Assembly: GCA_013407085.1 (NCBI GenBank)
Contig: JACCGJ010010179.1
Coordinates: 1-64,000 of the forward strand
Length of the DNA stretch: 64,000 bases
Origin: Atriophallophorus winterbourni
Lineage: Eukaryota; Platyhelminthes; Trematoda; Plagiorchiida; Microphallidae
Reading direction: 5' to 3'
Shown here: piece by piece, positions 1-9,828 of the stretch
How positions within the stretch are numbered: the stretch's first letter is position 1
Layout of the letters: each line of letters starts with the position of its first letter
Program-made: the position numbers and the translations under genes
Notes under the pieces: model-generated
Databases searched by the model: none
Seen by the model: only the letters and a program-made list of their open reading frames with translations
What the model was told of the DNA's origin: nothing

Positions 1-544
1 AATCATCTCTTTCCAAATTTTTATGTAGATTCAGCTGAATTAATGTTGCATCGTCCCACGTTTTACTATCTCAATTTTGATTGTAAGGGACAATCAAGGA
101 AACGTCGCAAGTTGAGTGACGCTCAAAATCCCAAGGTAAATCAGAACCCAACGAGGATTTGTCACCAAATGTGGTAGGTACTGTATTGAGGCAATCAAAC
201 ATGGTAAAAACATAACTCAATTATTGGGGTCTACCGGGTAAAAATCCGGGTCAATGTCAAAACAATATCGAGTTACGTACACGAGTCAAAATCAATGCTA
301 AGTTCGAATATCCCAACGTCCCACGCGATCAGGATTACGAGAATTGTGCGCAGCAAATCATGGTCAAAATAAGCGAAAGGGTTCATAAAGCGATAGGGTA
401 ATGACCCGCCAGTAAAGCAGCATGGAAGATGATATTGACGGAGCAGAAAGAAACAATAACTAAACCCAAACTACATATAATTATTCCCGTTTCGTTCTGC
501 TGGGGGTGCCGTCGTAACATTTCATCTAAGCTTTCACGTTCTAG

Positions 545-1173
545 GCGCTGACTTGTTGGTGTTTGGCTTTGATAATTCTCTCTTTGTAAACCCTCCCTCA
601 TTCTGTCATTCCCTTGCTCAACTTTTCCCTTCATTAGGTTGCTGGACACGTGACACTGCTTACCACCTGTTGCGCCTCTTTTGCAATCGATCTCACAACT
701 TGGAGCACACGCTGAACCCATGTTCCATGAGCCGGACCTTGTCTGCTTCCCCTTCAGTGACTTGCAAAGTGGATCCCGATTCACTACTGGATTGGACTCC
801 CTCGTGGGTAGTGTGGCGTGTGTTGTCCGCGTTGGACTATCATCATTTTTCTTGCGAATTCACGCGTTCCCGTGTGTGTGACGAATTCGCCTCGCAGTTG
901 GAAGACGGAGGACTGTGGGAATGGGCGGTGTTTGTGATGCTACACAAACCGGATCAAGTGAGCCGAGACGCAGGGGTGAAAAACCTCATTGCTCGACACG
1001 CCTCGCTGGTCTTACCCAACGGGACGGACTCACAACTCGCCAGCGTGGTTACCATTGGGGAGATGAGTGATTTGTTGGATTCGATCTCGCTTGTTCCTGC
1101 TCCGTCATTGACCAAGGCAGAGCAGTTGGTTGTTCAGCTGGGTGTTCCCGTTCGTTGGATGCACGAAGCCAAG
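545..1173 (+). CDS. NUP98: Nup96 domain exon of NUP98-NUP96 nucleoporin precursor (partial, upstream exon)
   Basis: The exon encodes part of the Nup96 alpha-solenoid, a scaffold subunit of the Y-complex in the nuclear pore. The reading frame is open from before 545 to 1173. It contains stretches that match the Nup96 family: a W-x(4)-V-L-x-A-L-x-Y helix, then FASQLEDGGLWEWAVFVMLH (about 891-950), then a WMHEAK end at 1156-1173. From memory of the vertebrate protein, these correspond to the segment ending W-I-H-E-A-K. The 3' border is AAG followed by GTGATT at 1174, which gives phase 0. The 5' border is uncertain; the AG at 543-544 is one plausible acceptor, and an in-frame stop lies at 478-480. 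The window starts inside the gene, so the Nup98 part would lie further upstream. A TTG or ATG start within this exon is not expected. Confidence 0.8.
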
Positions 1174-1500
1174 GTGATTTGATTGCTCGTTTTTATTACT
1201 TGTTTATTTGCTAATTATGTTGTTGTGTTTCACCAGCGAGCTTACTTTGGAAGCAAGATTCAATTTGTATCTGCTCTATCACCAGAGTGAGGAAATACCT
1301 GGTTTTTTAGTCCCGGAGATTCAAGCTGGCGTCTCACTGGCATTTTCTCATTTCCCCTTATCTCTCTGCACGTGGACTACATGATAGCATCTTAACCTAC
1401 TTACTTTTCTTTACTTGTGCAACTATATCCTCCTGGAGGATGAGTCGGCTTCAATGAAGGTTCTTGGGGATTTGGGTACAAAGCGGCGTCCCCAGCACCG

Positions 1501-1930
1501 CTCGGCGTTTGTTCGAGTCAGCCTCTCTAGCCTTTGCACAACCAAGTGCGACCTGCAAGGCAGCAGGGAGTTGCCAGAAAGAGACTCTGCTCCAGATTTT
1601 TCCTCAGGGTTTTCTCCTGAAGCCGTTCCCGCGATCGGGTATCCCGCAAGGCAGCGGAGGTTTATAATCAAGGTGTTCCTTCCCTTAGATGAAATGCCCT
1701 TCCAGGCTAACTAGCTCCATCTGCCCGAAGCAAACTGGTTTTCAGGCGCCAGTCACTCGCCCGCGCCCCTCCTCCTGTTGGCAGAAACAGTTCCGCCGGG
1801 CTCGGGGAGTCACTCGTGTAAGCCAAAAGCTGGACTTGTTTGTCAGAGGCTATTTGAGACGCGCGCGATATGGGAGCATTTTATAGACTGTGAGTCTATC
1901 TCCACTGGCTCCCCCGGCTATAACAACCTA
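1501..1930. repeat. GC-rich dispersed repeat, copy 1 of 2
   Basis: This stretch inside the Nup96 intron is similar over most of its length to 4152-4538. Shared blocks include gcctctctagcctttgcac, cgcaaggcagcggaggttt and a common end at a cccccggct block. It is clearly more GC-rich than the surrounding intron. No reading frame in it resembles a known protein, so it is best called an unclassified transposon-derived repeat. It runs at its 3' end into a short piece (about 1933-1955) like the SINE-like family of this region. Confidence 0.7.
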
Positions 1931-2436
1931 CGCGCGGCACTTTGCCTGCATCCAGATTTCGAAGTTCATGCCGATACAGTACCGCTAAACTGGAATCACA
2001 TCAATATGGCTTATCGCTGCTTCGATCCCTCACAATTCACAAAATATTATCATGCCTCAACACTTAGCTAGTGTAGGCATCTCTTCCCAGTTTGTTTGTG
2101 CTTACTCTTCTATAGAAGCCGTAGCAATTTAAGTCCCACCCTTCTCCATCTTTTAGGATTTTACTTTTTCATGGTTGTATGGCAGTTAAGCATTCGGTAC
2201 GTGCTACTGGTGTATTGCTGTCTTTGATGATTGATGATGAGCTAGTGTAGGCTTCTAGACCGATGAAGCTCGCTTGAGGAGGCTACTCCACTTGAACAGA
2301 GAAGAACCGCTCATATATCGTATTTAGAGGGTAACGCCACCACTTGTGCTTTTCAGTGACTTTCACGACCGCTCGTTCTAACCAAGTATTCCCATTGTCA
2401 ATGATTTGATCCTGGGTAACGGGACAGTATGTTAGT

Positions 2437-2485
2437 CCACGTGATGTCTATAATTGTGCTGCGCTTTGCCAGGATCAGGCTGGTG
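2437..2485 (-). repeat. SINE-like element, 5' fragment
   Basis: Short minus-strand fragment of the SINE-like family described at 7178-7412. It matches the start of the consensus (acaagcctgatccaggcaaa type sequence), here diverged. Confidence 0.5.
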
Positions 2486-2507
2486 ATTTATATCATATAC
2501 CTGGTTT

Positions 2508-2590
2508 GAAAACACAAGCCTGATCTAGGCAAAGTGCCGCACAATCATAGACAGCACATGGGCTAAGATACTGTCAGGGTGCCCTGGCCT
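2508..2590 (+). repeat. SINE-like element, 5' half
   Basis: Plus-strand copy of the first third of the SINE-like family: the cacaagcctgat, aaagtgccgcac and gatactgtcagg blocks are all present. It is followed at once by an (AATG)n run at 2591-2608 and a second partial copy. Confidence 0.65.
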
Positions 2591-2607
2591 GAATGAATGA
2601 ATGAATG

Positions 2608-2675
2608 GAAGCACAAGCCTGATCCAGGCAAAGTGCCGTGCAGTCACAGACTATAGGCCTAGACAGATATGATTC
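2608..2675 (+). repeat. SINE-like element, internally deleted copy
   Basis: Second plus-strand partial copy next to the previous one. It has the gcacaagcctgatccaggc start and the gcctagacagatatga block, with the middle deleted. Confidence 0.6.
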
Positions 2676-2989
2676 ACCACAGAGAGATCCGATCCCTTTC
2701 ATAAGTAAATTTTTAGCACCAACCACTCAAACGCATATTTCCAAATCGCAACGTGGTGCTTTTTCATCTCATAGACCGATCATCTGGATTTCTTTAAAAA
2801 TATCAAGCTGGACAATAAGCAGCGTGTGGGCGTTCTTAGACCGTAACCTTACCAGAAGCATTGCTATTTTTGCATTCACGATAAACTGTTAGTATAGAAC
2901 ACTCCCGTCGTAATCGTAGGCAAACAATTGGCGATTTGATTCGCGTGATTGACCGATCGCCGTCATCTTATACTATGTGTTTTCCTCAG

Positions 2990-3299
2990 GCTATTCTGGC
3001 TCGTCGAAGATTCGCCTCTTGCAAACAAAGTGACGAGGTCAACGCCGACCATTTGCAAGCTCGTCTGTTCGCCCTGCTGGAAGCGTCTCATTGGTACGCG
3101 GCTGGTCATTTCGGCGCGGCCCACAGCGTGTGCTTTGATTTTCTTCTGCCCAATTTGGTTCTTCACACGAACATGTCTCTCAACAAGCCGACCGCCTCTG
3201 GGATGTCTTCAATCGACGTGTTGGCACGACGTCTCGATCCGTTAGTTCGGCCGTTCGCCAGTCTCGAACCGAGCCAATTACCTGCTGATTTTGCAACTG
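2990..3299 (+). CDS. NUP98: Nup96 domain exon of NUP98-NUP96 nucleoporin precursor (partial, second exon)
   Basis: This exon continues the Nup96 solenoid directly after the HEAK codons of the upstream exon. It is preceded by a pyrimidine-rich acceptor ending in cctcag (AG at 2988-2989) and opens in phase 0. The protein reads AILARRRF, then DHLQARLFALLEASHWYAAG, then a helix with ARRLDPL. This pattern agrees with the vertebrate Nup96 segment in which an alanine- and leucine-rich helix with E-x-H-W is followed by a leucine-rich loop region. The donor is G followed by GTAAGA at 3300, so the exon ends in phase 1. The remaining C-terminal solenoid helices, which should follow in the next exon, were not found between 3300 and 6368. 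No in-window stop codon can be assigned to this gene. Confidence 0.8.
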
Positions 3300-3420
3300 G
3301 TAAGAATTCATTTTGCTTACCTTTACACTCGTTGATTTTCTGGGGATTTTCGAAAGCACCAAAATCCAATCAAAGTTATGCTTGATGGAGTCTTTTCACT
3401 TACGTATGATGATGTATGTA

Positions 3421-3530
3421 TGAAAGCACAAGCTCGGATCCAGGCAAAGTGCCCCATACTGTCAGAGACTGCGCGTGGGCTGAGATACTGTCAGGTTGCC
3501 CAGGCCTAGACAGATATGAGAGGGCATAGT
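3421..3530 (+). repeat. SINE-like element, 5' half
   Basis: Plus-strand copy with the gaaagcacaag start, aaagtgcc block, gcgtgggctgagatactgt block and gcctagacagatatgag block. The 3' half is missing. Confidence 0.7.
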
Positions 3531-3660
3531 TCCAGGAGGCAAACTTGACATTTCGTCCATTTCAGTATTCTACACTATCGCAAAACGAGACTTACTACGT
3601 AATATTTTTGCTATTGCTGACTGTTTTATATAAGCTGACAATCATTTCGATCTTGTTTTC

Positions 3661-3868
3661 CGGTTCAAGTACTACGTCATTTGCACGGATGTGCAATCGT
3701 CAGGATGTATGTATGTATGTGTGCTAAATTGATTTGCCACCGGTAGTGTGCTGCATGCTGAAACCCACTGGAGTCTCACTTCCGCTTCTGTTCTCATATC
3801 TATCTAGGCCTGAGCAACCTGACAGTATCTCAGCTCCCGTGCATTTTCTGACTATGCGGCACGTTATA
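3661..3868 (-). repeat. SINE-like element, near full length
   Basis: Minus-strand copy running from the 3' end (cggatgtgcaatcgt at 3687-3701) through the gccaccggtag and ctggagtctcact blocks to the actgtgcggcac-like block near 3850. Its consensus 5' end borders an (ATT)n microsatellite at 3872-3903. Confidence 0.75.
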
Positions 3869-3871
3869 TTC

Positions 3872-3903
3872 TTATTATATTATTATTATTATTATTATTA
3901 TTA
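3872..3903. repeat. (ATT)n microsatellite
   Basis: Uninterrupted run of ATT/TTA triplets next to the 5' end of a SINE-like copy. Confidence 0.9.
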
Positions 3904-4151
3904 CACAAGTCTTTACAGACGATCTGCCAACAAGTATACCATGAAGAGGGTACATGATGAAAGAAAATGTAGGTTCCATGGTTCTTGTTGAAGGCGACAT
4001 ACTACCCGGTTGCCAAGGCCGAAGTAGGGGGTTGGCTTAGGGGACCCCACCCGGAGCCTTTGACTCAAAATTCTACCCGCAAGGCAGCGGTTTTTTTCCT
4101 TCACGAGAGCCGGTGACCATTTTGAGGGTTCTTTCGCCTCTCTTGAAGTGC

Positions 4152-4538
4152 CTCGGCGATTGTTCGAGTACGCCTCTCTAGCCTTTGCACGACCAGGTGC
4201 AACCTGCAAGGCAGCAAGGATTTTTCCTCAGGGTTCACTCCCGAAGCCTTTCCCGCAATCGGGTATGCCGCAAGGCAGCGGAGGTTTGGAATAAGGGTTT
4301 CCTTCCCTTAGATGGACTGCCCTCCCAGGCTGACGAGCTCCATCTACCCGGAGCAAACTGGTTTTGAGGCGCCAGTCATCCGCCTTCGCCCCTTCTCCTG
4401 TCAGTAGAGCAGTTCCGCCACGTGAGGGCCATGAGCTGGGCTTTGGTTTTCCAGAGGAGTTGAGACGCACGCCCTTAATGGGCGCATTTTATAGACAGTG
4501 GGAGCTCATCCCACTGCCGCCCCCGGCTGTGACACCCT
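4152..4538. repeat. GC-rich dispersed repeat, copy 2 of 2
   Basis: Second copy of the repeat at 1501-1930, in the same orientation. Upstream of it, 4010-4090 carries a diverged echo of an internal block (cgcaaggcagcgg), which suggests an internal duplication. No protein-coding signal was recognised. Confidence 0.7.
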
Positions 4539-4849
4539 TGGCCACCATGCAGAATAATGACAACAACGACGCCTTGGTTCCTAAACAACCACAAGTAACA
4601 GTTTTTAAAATGCGAACTCTGACTCTATAATAATGGTCACATTAAATAATCCTTTTGTTTGTTCTCCTGTCTTTATTACGGCCATCGAACTCGTTCCAAA
4701 CGTTAATCGATGTCGAGCATTTTGGTCGTTTCCACTAGTCATTGGGTTCTCGCCAAGCTATTGTACCGCACATTTTCGAACGGCAGATGCTCCATCTTGG
4801 AAAGAAAGAAGTACTTAACATATTCAATGGGATTGAAAGAACGAAGAAT

Positions 4850-5065
4850 AAAGCACCAAAGCCTGATCCAGTCACAGACTGCACGTGGGTTAAGATACTG
4901 TCAGTCGCCCAGGCCTAGACAGATCGGTGAAAGAAAATACAAGTTGGAATGGTAGTGAGACTCCCGCGTGTTTCAGCATGCAGCTTACTACTGGCGGCCA
5001 ATTAATTTAGCACGGTGTTAGTCGCACAGCACAAAAGTACTCTACGCTTGCACATCCGTGCCATT
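4850..5065 (+). repeat. SINE-like element, near full length
   Basis: Plus-strand copy from the aaagcaccaaagcctgatcc start to the gcttgcacatccgtgcc end, with an internal deletion near the aaagtgcc block. Confidence 0.75.
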
Positions 5066-5119
5066 GGGAACTGAAAGCATTTCATAAAGTTCTTTGGAAA
5101 AAGACATTATATTATGGAT

Positions 5120-5640
5120 TGTTGGAATCTTGAAGGGAACAGTACACTCCCATAATGTATATCGACTTGCCAGCAGATTGCTAGGTTTACTTCGAAGAAT
5201 ATTTGGAAGATTCTCGCTTGTCACGTTACCAAGGATAATGAACATCTACCTTTGTTTATCAATTGAGTATGCGGTAGATGTCTTGGCTGCAAGAAATTTT
5301 GCTCTCTTGGATAAAATTTATCACAGGACGACAAAGGAGCATACGGTGCGAACTTATTCTTTTCAATTGAATTGTGTCTACCGAAGGACATACACTGAAA
5401 CAATTGTTTCGAGAGTGATGAAAAAGTGACACGCGTACAAACCTTATCCCTCGACATCCCAAGTTCCCGTAACGAATGACGGCGCCATTTTTTCTCTGGA
5501 ATTCCCTACCCCAACATGTGGTAGACTCTCCTTGCATGACGATATTTAAAGCGAAATTGTACTTACAGATGCAAACGAACATCGTTCGTGAGCCCTAAAT
5601 TGGATATGCTCTACTAGTTATATACTATTATTTTTTCACA
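5120..5640 (+). mobile_element. CR1-type LINE, 3' fragment of the reverse-transcriptase ORF and 3' UTR
   Basis: The plus strand encodes a diverged C-terminal reverse-transcriptase piece: LLGLLRRIFGRF, LPRIMNIYL, then LLDKIYHRTTK. It aligns with the intact-looking fragment at 61141-61845, which has LLKRVFGKF, FPRIMNTYLRP and QRIYHRSTK in the same order. After the frame breaks, the 3' part (5400-5640) shares blocks with 22860-23140, for example ttccctaccccaa and gaacatcgtt. This is a dead 5'-truncated relic with a probable internal deletion where the Y-G-x-x-x-W block should be. Confidence 0.75.
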
Positions 5641-5924
5641 TTTTAACACGGAAATCTTGTGGTGTTTTAAAGTGTTCGCTTTTTCAATCATACATCCTTA
5701 AATCTTGTGTGGGATTCGTCAATTAGTAATTCAGCCCGGAGTACCCTTGGAAAATCATTGCTCAGTGCTTCGCGTCACCATATTTTATCCTTGTTTGATA
5801 TTTTATCTCATAATTAAAAGCACACCAACGTTACACTTTACTGCCGAATCGCATCTCGTGGGTTTTTTGCATTTACTTATTTCACATGAATTTTCTTCCT
5901 TGTTCCGCGTGTTTGCACTCATGT

Positions 5925-6152
5925 CCTCGGATGTGCAATCGTGCAGTACTTTGTGCTGTGCGGCTATTACCGTGCTGAATCGATTGGCCAACGGTGGTGA
6001 GCTGCATGCTGAAACACGCTGGAGTCTCACTACCATCTCTATCCTCTATTTCTCATATCTGTCTAGGCCTGGGCAACCTGACAGTAACATCACCCACGTG
6101 CAGTCTGTGTCTGTGCGGCACTTTGTCTGGATTAGGCTTGTGCTTTTATACA
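5925..6152 (-). repeat. SINE-like element, full-length copy
   Basis: Minus-strand copy from the cggatgtgcaatcgtgcag 3' end to the aggcttgtgctttta 5' end, containing all blocks of the family. It lies just upstream of the first recognised SMARCAL1-like exon. Confidence 0.8.
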
Positions 6153-6368
6153 TACATACATGTCCTCGGTGCCATTAGTCTTCAAACAGGTGCCAGTGAT
6201 TAGCCGAATGCAATTTAAAATTGACCAAACGCGAATTTTCATATCCCCCTTTCAACTAGCCATTCAGCGTACTGCTTGAAAACAATCTGATGGTTATTCA
6301 TTTTTGAGTATTTTTTCACTCGTCTTTGTTAACTGTTCCTCCGTTTGTTCCGATCACGTCCTTTTCAG

Positions 6369-6492
6369 TCTGTCGGGTTTATCCGAATCGACGGTCGAAC
6401 TAATTCCGAGCAACGGGCAATCGTGTGCAAAAAATTTCAAGACGAAGACACTTGTCTCGTAGCCCTGCTGTCAATCACAGCTGCCGGTTCCG
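6369..6492 (+). CDS. SMARCAL1: SMARCAL1/ZRANB3-like annealing helicase, helicase C-lobe exon 1 of 4 in window
   Basis: The four exons 6369-6492, 8466-8625, 9672-9759 and 9829-10275 join in phase (819 nt) into 272 residues and a stop. They encode the C-terminal RecA-like lobe and tail of an SNF2-family ATPase of the SMARCAL1/ZRANB3 group, which rewinds RPA-coated DNA and remodels stalled forks in the nucleus. This exon follows a cttttcag acceptor. It encodes FIRIDGRTNSEQR (the conserved I-R-I-D-G motif) and the SITAAGSG start of motif V, and it ends in phase 1 at a G before GTACGT. The upstream DEAH-box ATPase lobe, the HARP domains and any RPA-binding motif are not in the window. Confidence 0.85.
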
Positions 6493-6902
6493 GTACGTTG
6501 GACATTTACCGAGTGAATCATTCATTGTCTTTTGCTTGCCTCGTCATCTTATAGTCCCGCACCTCTGCCGCAAATATTCTCTCTGATATAAGTACTCCGC
6601 TACACGCGAACATTAAATTTTGACACTTTAACGATGGCAGTTTTGACTAGATCTCAGTGGTGACCATTTTCATGCAATATTTACGGTTCATGGGTGTAGA
6701 GACGAGTGTCTTATGTTACCGCCGTCAGCATGGCGCTCACCATTTGGGCAACTCAGTCATTGAATTGACCAAAATCGGCCTCTGAAGATTATTTCAGGAA
6801 AGTAAAACCATGACTTAGAAAAATTAGAATATTGCGGGATGCCATTCTAGAAGATAATCGAAATCCAGGTCATATGATCATAGTTCTCAGACCCTTCGCT
6901 AC

Positions 6903-7036
6903 ACACATGTATGTATGTATGTAGGTATGCGCGTATGTATGTAAGTAATGATGTATGAATGAATGTATGCGTGTGTGTATGTATTCATGTATGTATGTAA
7001 TGATGTATGAATGTATGTATGTATGCGTGTATCTAT
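6903..7036. repeat. (ATGT)n-type imperfect microsatellite
   Basis: About 130 bases of ATGT repeats interrupted by tatgcgcg and gatgtatga variants, inside the first SMARCAL1-like intron. Confidence 0.9.
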
Positions 7037-7135
7037 GAAAGCACAAGTATGATCCAGATAAAGTGTCGCACAGTCATAGACTACACAGATGCTAAAATAC
7101 TGTAAAATTGCCCATGCCAAGATATATATGAGAAT
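7035..7135 (+). repeat. SINE-like element, 5' half, diverged
   Basis: Plus-strand copy with tgaaagcacaag, gatccag, aaagtg and gatatatgaga blocks, more diverged than its neighbour at 7178. Confidence 0.65.
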
Positions 7136-7177
7136 AAAATAGAAAGAGAAGTGGCAATTAGACTCCAGCGTGTGTGT

Positions 7178-7412
7178 GTGAAAGCACAAGCCTGATCAGG
7201 GCAAAGTGCCACACAGTCAGAGACTGCGCGTGGGCTGAAATACTGTCAGGTTGCCCAGACCTAGACAGATATCACAAAAGAAATAGAAAGAAAATAGAAA
7301 TGGTAGTGAGACGCCAGCGTGTTTCAGCGTGCAGCTCACTACCGGTGGCCAATCAATTTAGCACGATGTTAGCCACAGCACAGAAATGCTGCACGATTGC
7401 ACATCCGTGCAA
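7178..7412 (+). repeat. SINE-like element, reference full-length copy
   Basis: This is the clearest full-length member of a roughly 235-bp family seen about a dozen times between 2.4 and 10.9 kb and not recognised beyond. In order it has gaaagcacaagcctgatc, aaagtgcc, actgcgcgtgggctg, atactgtcaggttgccca, a gcctagacagat-like block, gtgagacgccagcgtg, gcagctcactaccggtgg, ttagcacgatgttagcc and gattgcacatccgtgc. No coding frame is conserved between copies. Size, bidirectional scatter in introns and lack of coding suggest a SINE. I could not place convincing Pol III A and B boxes, so tRNA origin is unproven. Confidence 0.75.
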
Positions 7413-7446
7413 TGCATGCCTCGCATGCGGCCCGAAACCAGGGGGT

Positions 7447-7505
7447 TGATCAGTTTAGCACGGTGTTAGCTGCATAGCACAAAGGTATTGCATGATTCCA
7501 CTTCC
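7447..7505 (+). repeat. SINE-like element, 3' end fragment
   Basis: Matches the last 60 bases of the family (tttagcacggtgttagc to ccgtgcc). It follows directly after the full-length copy, as if a second unit had been duplicated or inserted in tandem. Confidence 0.65.
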
Positions 7506-8465
7506 GTGCCCAGGATGAAATATAATATGGCGTGCTTACATTCTACTCCATGAAGTTTCGTTGTTTTAATACAACTGTCATCTCCAGTGATTTTGAACAT
7601 TTCTGTTTTCTTTAATTTAATAAACAACGGAACGTAGCCGGATCGCAAAACGCTATCACATAATCTACCAAGCGTAAACTCCCAGTTTATACAACCACTG
7701 CAAAATATCCCTCGGTCTTGATATTTCACTCGAACACATGGTGGCATTTTCGCAAAAAGGTGTGCCTTTATGTTCAACACAATTAGGTGGGATACTCCAT
7801 CGCTTGACCACCAAACCGGTATCTAGCTTAAGTCTCGTATTGCTACGTTTCCTTTTTTGCATATACAAAAACTTTTAAAACTCATGGTCATAGTGAATCA
7901 GATGAGTTTGAACTCTTTGAGGCACATGAATCCTACTCCTTCGTTCGCTAAATTGTGAGCGCGAACAACACCAAAAATATTTCTGTTTTAGGAATTTATG
8001 CAAAAAGCAATAACTAAAGCTTCATTCCGTACTGGATTTCAGCACATGGAATCACAAGCGATGAAACCGTGACGAAAGCATCTACCGTACCCTATGCTGT
8101 ACTGATCAAGTATATTGTTTTGGTTTTTAGAGGACTCGGTGAATGGACACCGACATAAATTTATTCGCTTATCCGAACAAACTACAACAGAAATTTGAGT
8201 CAGGATTCGTTGTTCCAAGGTTTTTACTCATGGTATATTTTGGCCGGAACTTTCTTCCTGATGTGCAGCTATTTAATTGTCATGGTCCCTTTCCGTTGTA
8301 TGTTTCCAAATTTGAGAAATGACTCATCGTGATTTTGCCCATTAAATCGAAGCTACGTTGGAACCAGTTTGGATTACTTCATTACGTGAATTTTAATCTC
8401 TTTCTTAATATTTTGTTGCAGTGAACATGCGTTAACTGGATTTGTCTGTACTCCCTATTCTACAG

Positions 8466-8625
8466 GTGTCAATCTGACCGCTGCTAGTATGGTCGTATTT
8501 GCTGAATTATTCTGGAACCCGGGAATGCTTGTGCAAGCGGAAGATCGAGCCTACCGAATCGGCCAGCGAGATTCGGTTCTTGTGCGCTACCTTCTTGCCG
8601 AAGGCACTGCGGATGAGTATATTTG
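8466..8625 (+). CDS. SMARCAL1: SMARCAL1/ZRANB3-like annealing helicase, exon 2 of 4 (motifs V-VI)
   Basis: The exon begins after ctacag, taking up phase 1. It encodes [19 protein letters not shown] (rest of motif V), then [11 protein letters not shown] (motif VI with its arginine finger), then [13 protein letters not shown]. The F-A-E-L-F-W-N-P-G and G-T-A-D-x-Y-x-W strings are hallmarks of the SMARCAL1 branch. T-A-A-S is more like ZRANB3 as I remember it. The exon ends at 8625 in phase 2, and its donor lies directly in a (GT)n run (8626-8640). Confidence 0.9.
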
Positions 8626-8640
8626 GTGTGTGTGTGTGTG
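8626..8640 (+). repeat. (GT)n microsatellite overlapping a splice donor
   Basis: Fifteen bases of alternating GT start exactly at the inferred 5' splice site of the second SMARCAL1-like exon, so the intron starts GTGTGT instead of GTAAGT. Confidence 0.8.
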
Positions 8641-9098
8641 AAATTTATACCTCAAACGATAATTGCACACGCACTCCAATTGATTCCAGCTGTTAGACTC
8701 GATTAACAGCTGGTTGGTAAAGCCATTACGTTGGTGCCAATCAAACATTCTAACCCGTGTATTTCACACCCCACTAATCCCAAATCTGTCATTCACTTAA
8801 AGCCGGGTCAGTGTGACATCTTTGTTCCCCTGGACGTCCCGGAATCCCCACGAGGTTCATACCACTGGGTTATTTAAAATTCATTTCCCGGATATCAGTC
8901 CATTTCCAGTTCCATTATTTCGAAACGTGCTCTTGTGAATTTAACCATAGTCGCGGGTCACTTAAGCCCGACTCTGTGAGTGTGTCCCTAATTATCTGTC
9001 ACCATCGTTCTTTTGACTAAATGAACTGTGATTAAACATTCACATATTGTTGTAGTGCGTGTGTGCAGTGTAGATTTCTATCCTATATACTATCTATG

Positions 9099-9315
9099 CA
9101 CGGATGTGCAATTGTGCAGCATTTCTGTGCTGTGCGGCTAACATCGTGCTAAATTAATTGGCCAGAGGCTGCATGGTGAAACAGGCTGGAGTCTCGCTAC
9201 CATTTCTATTCTCCCCTCATATCTGTCTGGGCCTGGGCTACCTGACAGTATCTCAGCCCACGTACATTCTCTGACTGTGCGGCACTTTGCCTGGATCAGG
9301 CTTGTGCTTTCATAC
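9099..9315 (-). repeat. SINE-like element, full-length copy
   Basis: Minus-strand copy from cggatgtgcaattgtgcag to aggcttgtgctttcat, in the second SMARCAL1-like intron. All family blocks are present. Confidence 0.8.
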
Positions 9316-9671
9316 CATATATACTATCTAGCATTGCAATGTAAGGCTTCATTGAACGGCGTGAAGGCATATTACACACACAAATTCACCTTGCATTACC
9401 GAGCTTTCTCGAATAACGCTCTCTTTTCACGTTATCCGTTAGAAATCTTTCTTGCCGTTTGCACCTTTGGTGATTTTTATATTTTGCATTGAAAAGATTG
9501 CCGTAGCAATTCATCAAACCATATATGAGTTTTTAATTGCTTTTTCCTCGTGGCCCTTTTCCTCTATCTGTCGTTGCTTTACTGGCAATAATCGGTAGGT
9601 CTGTCCAAGCACAGTTCATGCGAATGATCTTCTTTACGCGTTCTGTGATAACGCATTGCCTATTTCTCCAG

Positions 9672-9759
9672 GTCGTTGATCGAAAAGAAGCTGGATGTGC
9701 TCTCCAAGGCGGGCCTTAATCGCGAAACCTTTCGGACAGCTGAGACCACAAGATTGGGA
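9672..9759 (+). CDS. SMARCAL1: SMARCAL1/ZRANB3-like annealing helicase, exon 3 of 4
   Basis: The exon follows tttctccag and takes up phase 2. It encodes SLIEKKLDVLSKAGLNRETF and RTAETTRLG. This corresponds to the segment after motif VI in SMARCAL1, where a W-x-L-I-x-x-K-x-x-V-L-x-x-A-G-L string is conserved. It ends in phase 0 before GTACGT at 9760. The next intron is only 69 bases, much shorter than the others in this gene. Confidence 0.85.
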
Positions 9760-9828
9760 GTACGTTTTTTTCAAACAGCGTTTATTATGACTCGCGTATC
9801 GTTTGCTCTATAGATACTCTCCTTTTAG

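Noticed and set aside
383..784. 133-codon minus-strand frame overlapping the Nup96 exon
   Set aside because: It is the shadow of the clearly homologous plus-strand coding frame and resembles nothing itself.
4710..4820. Possible missing helicase or Nup96 exon (frame with HWVLAKLLYRTFSNG)
   Set aside because: No convincing match to the expected segments of either protein and no matching splice borders in the needed phases.
6903..7036. Repeated ATGT pattern considered as a CRISPR-like or satellite array
   Set aside because: It is an imperfect tetranucleotide microsatellite without spacers.
7178..7412. tRNA-derived SINE with Pol III promoter
   Set aside because: I could not place convincing A and B boxes at the usual spacing, so the tRNA origin is left open.
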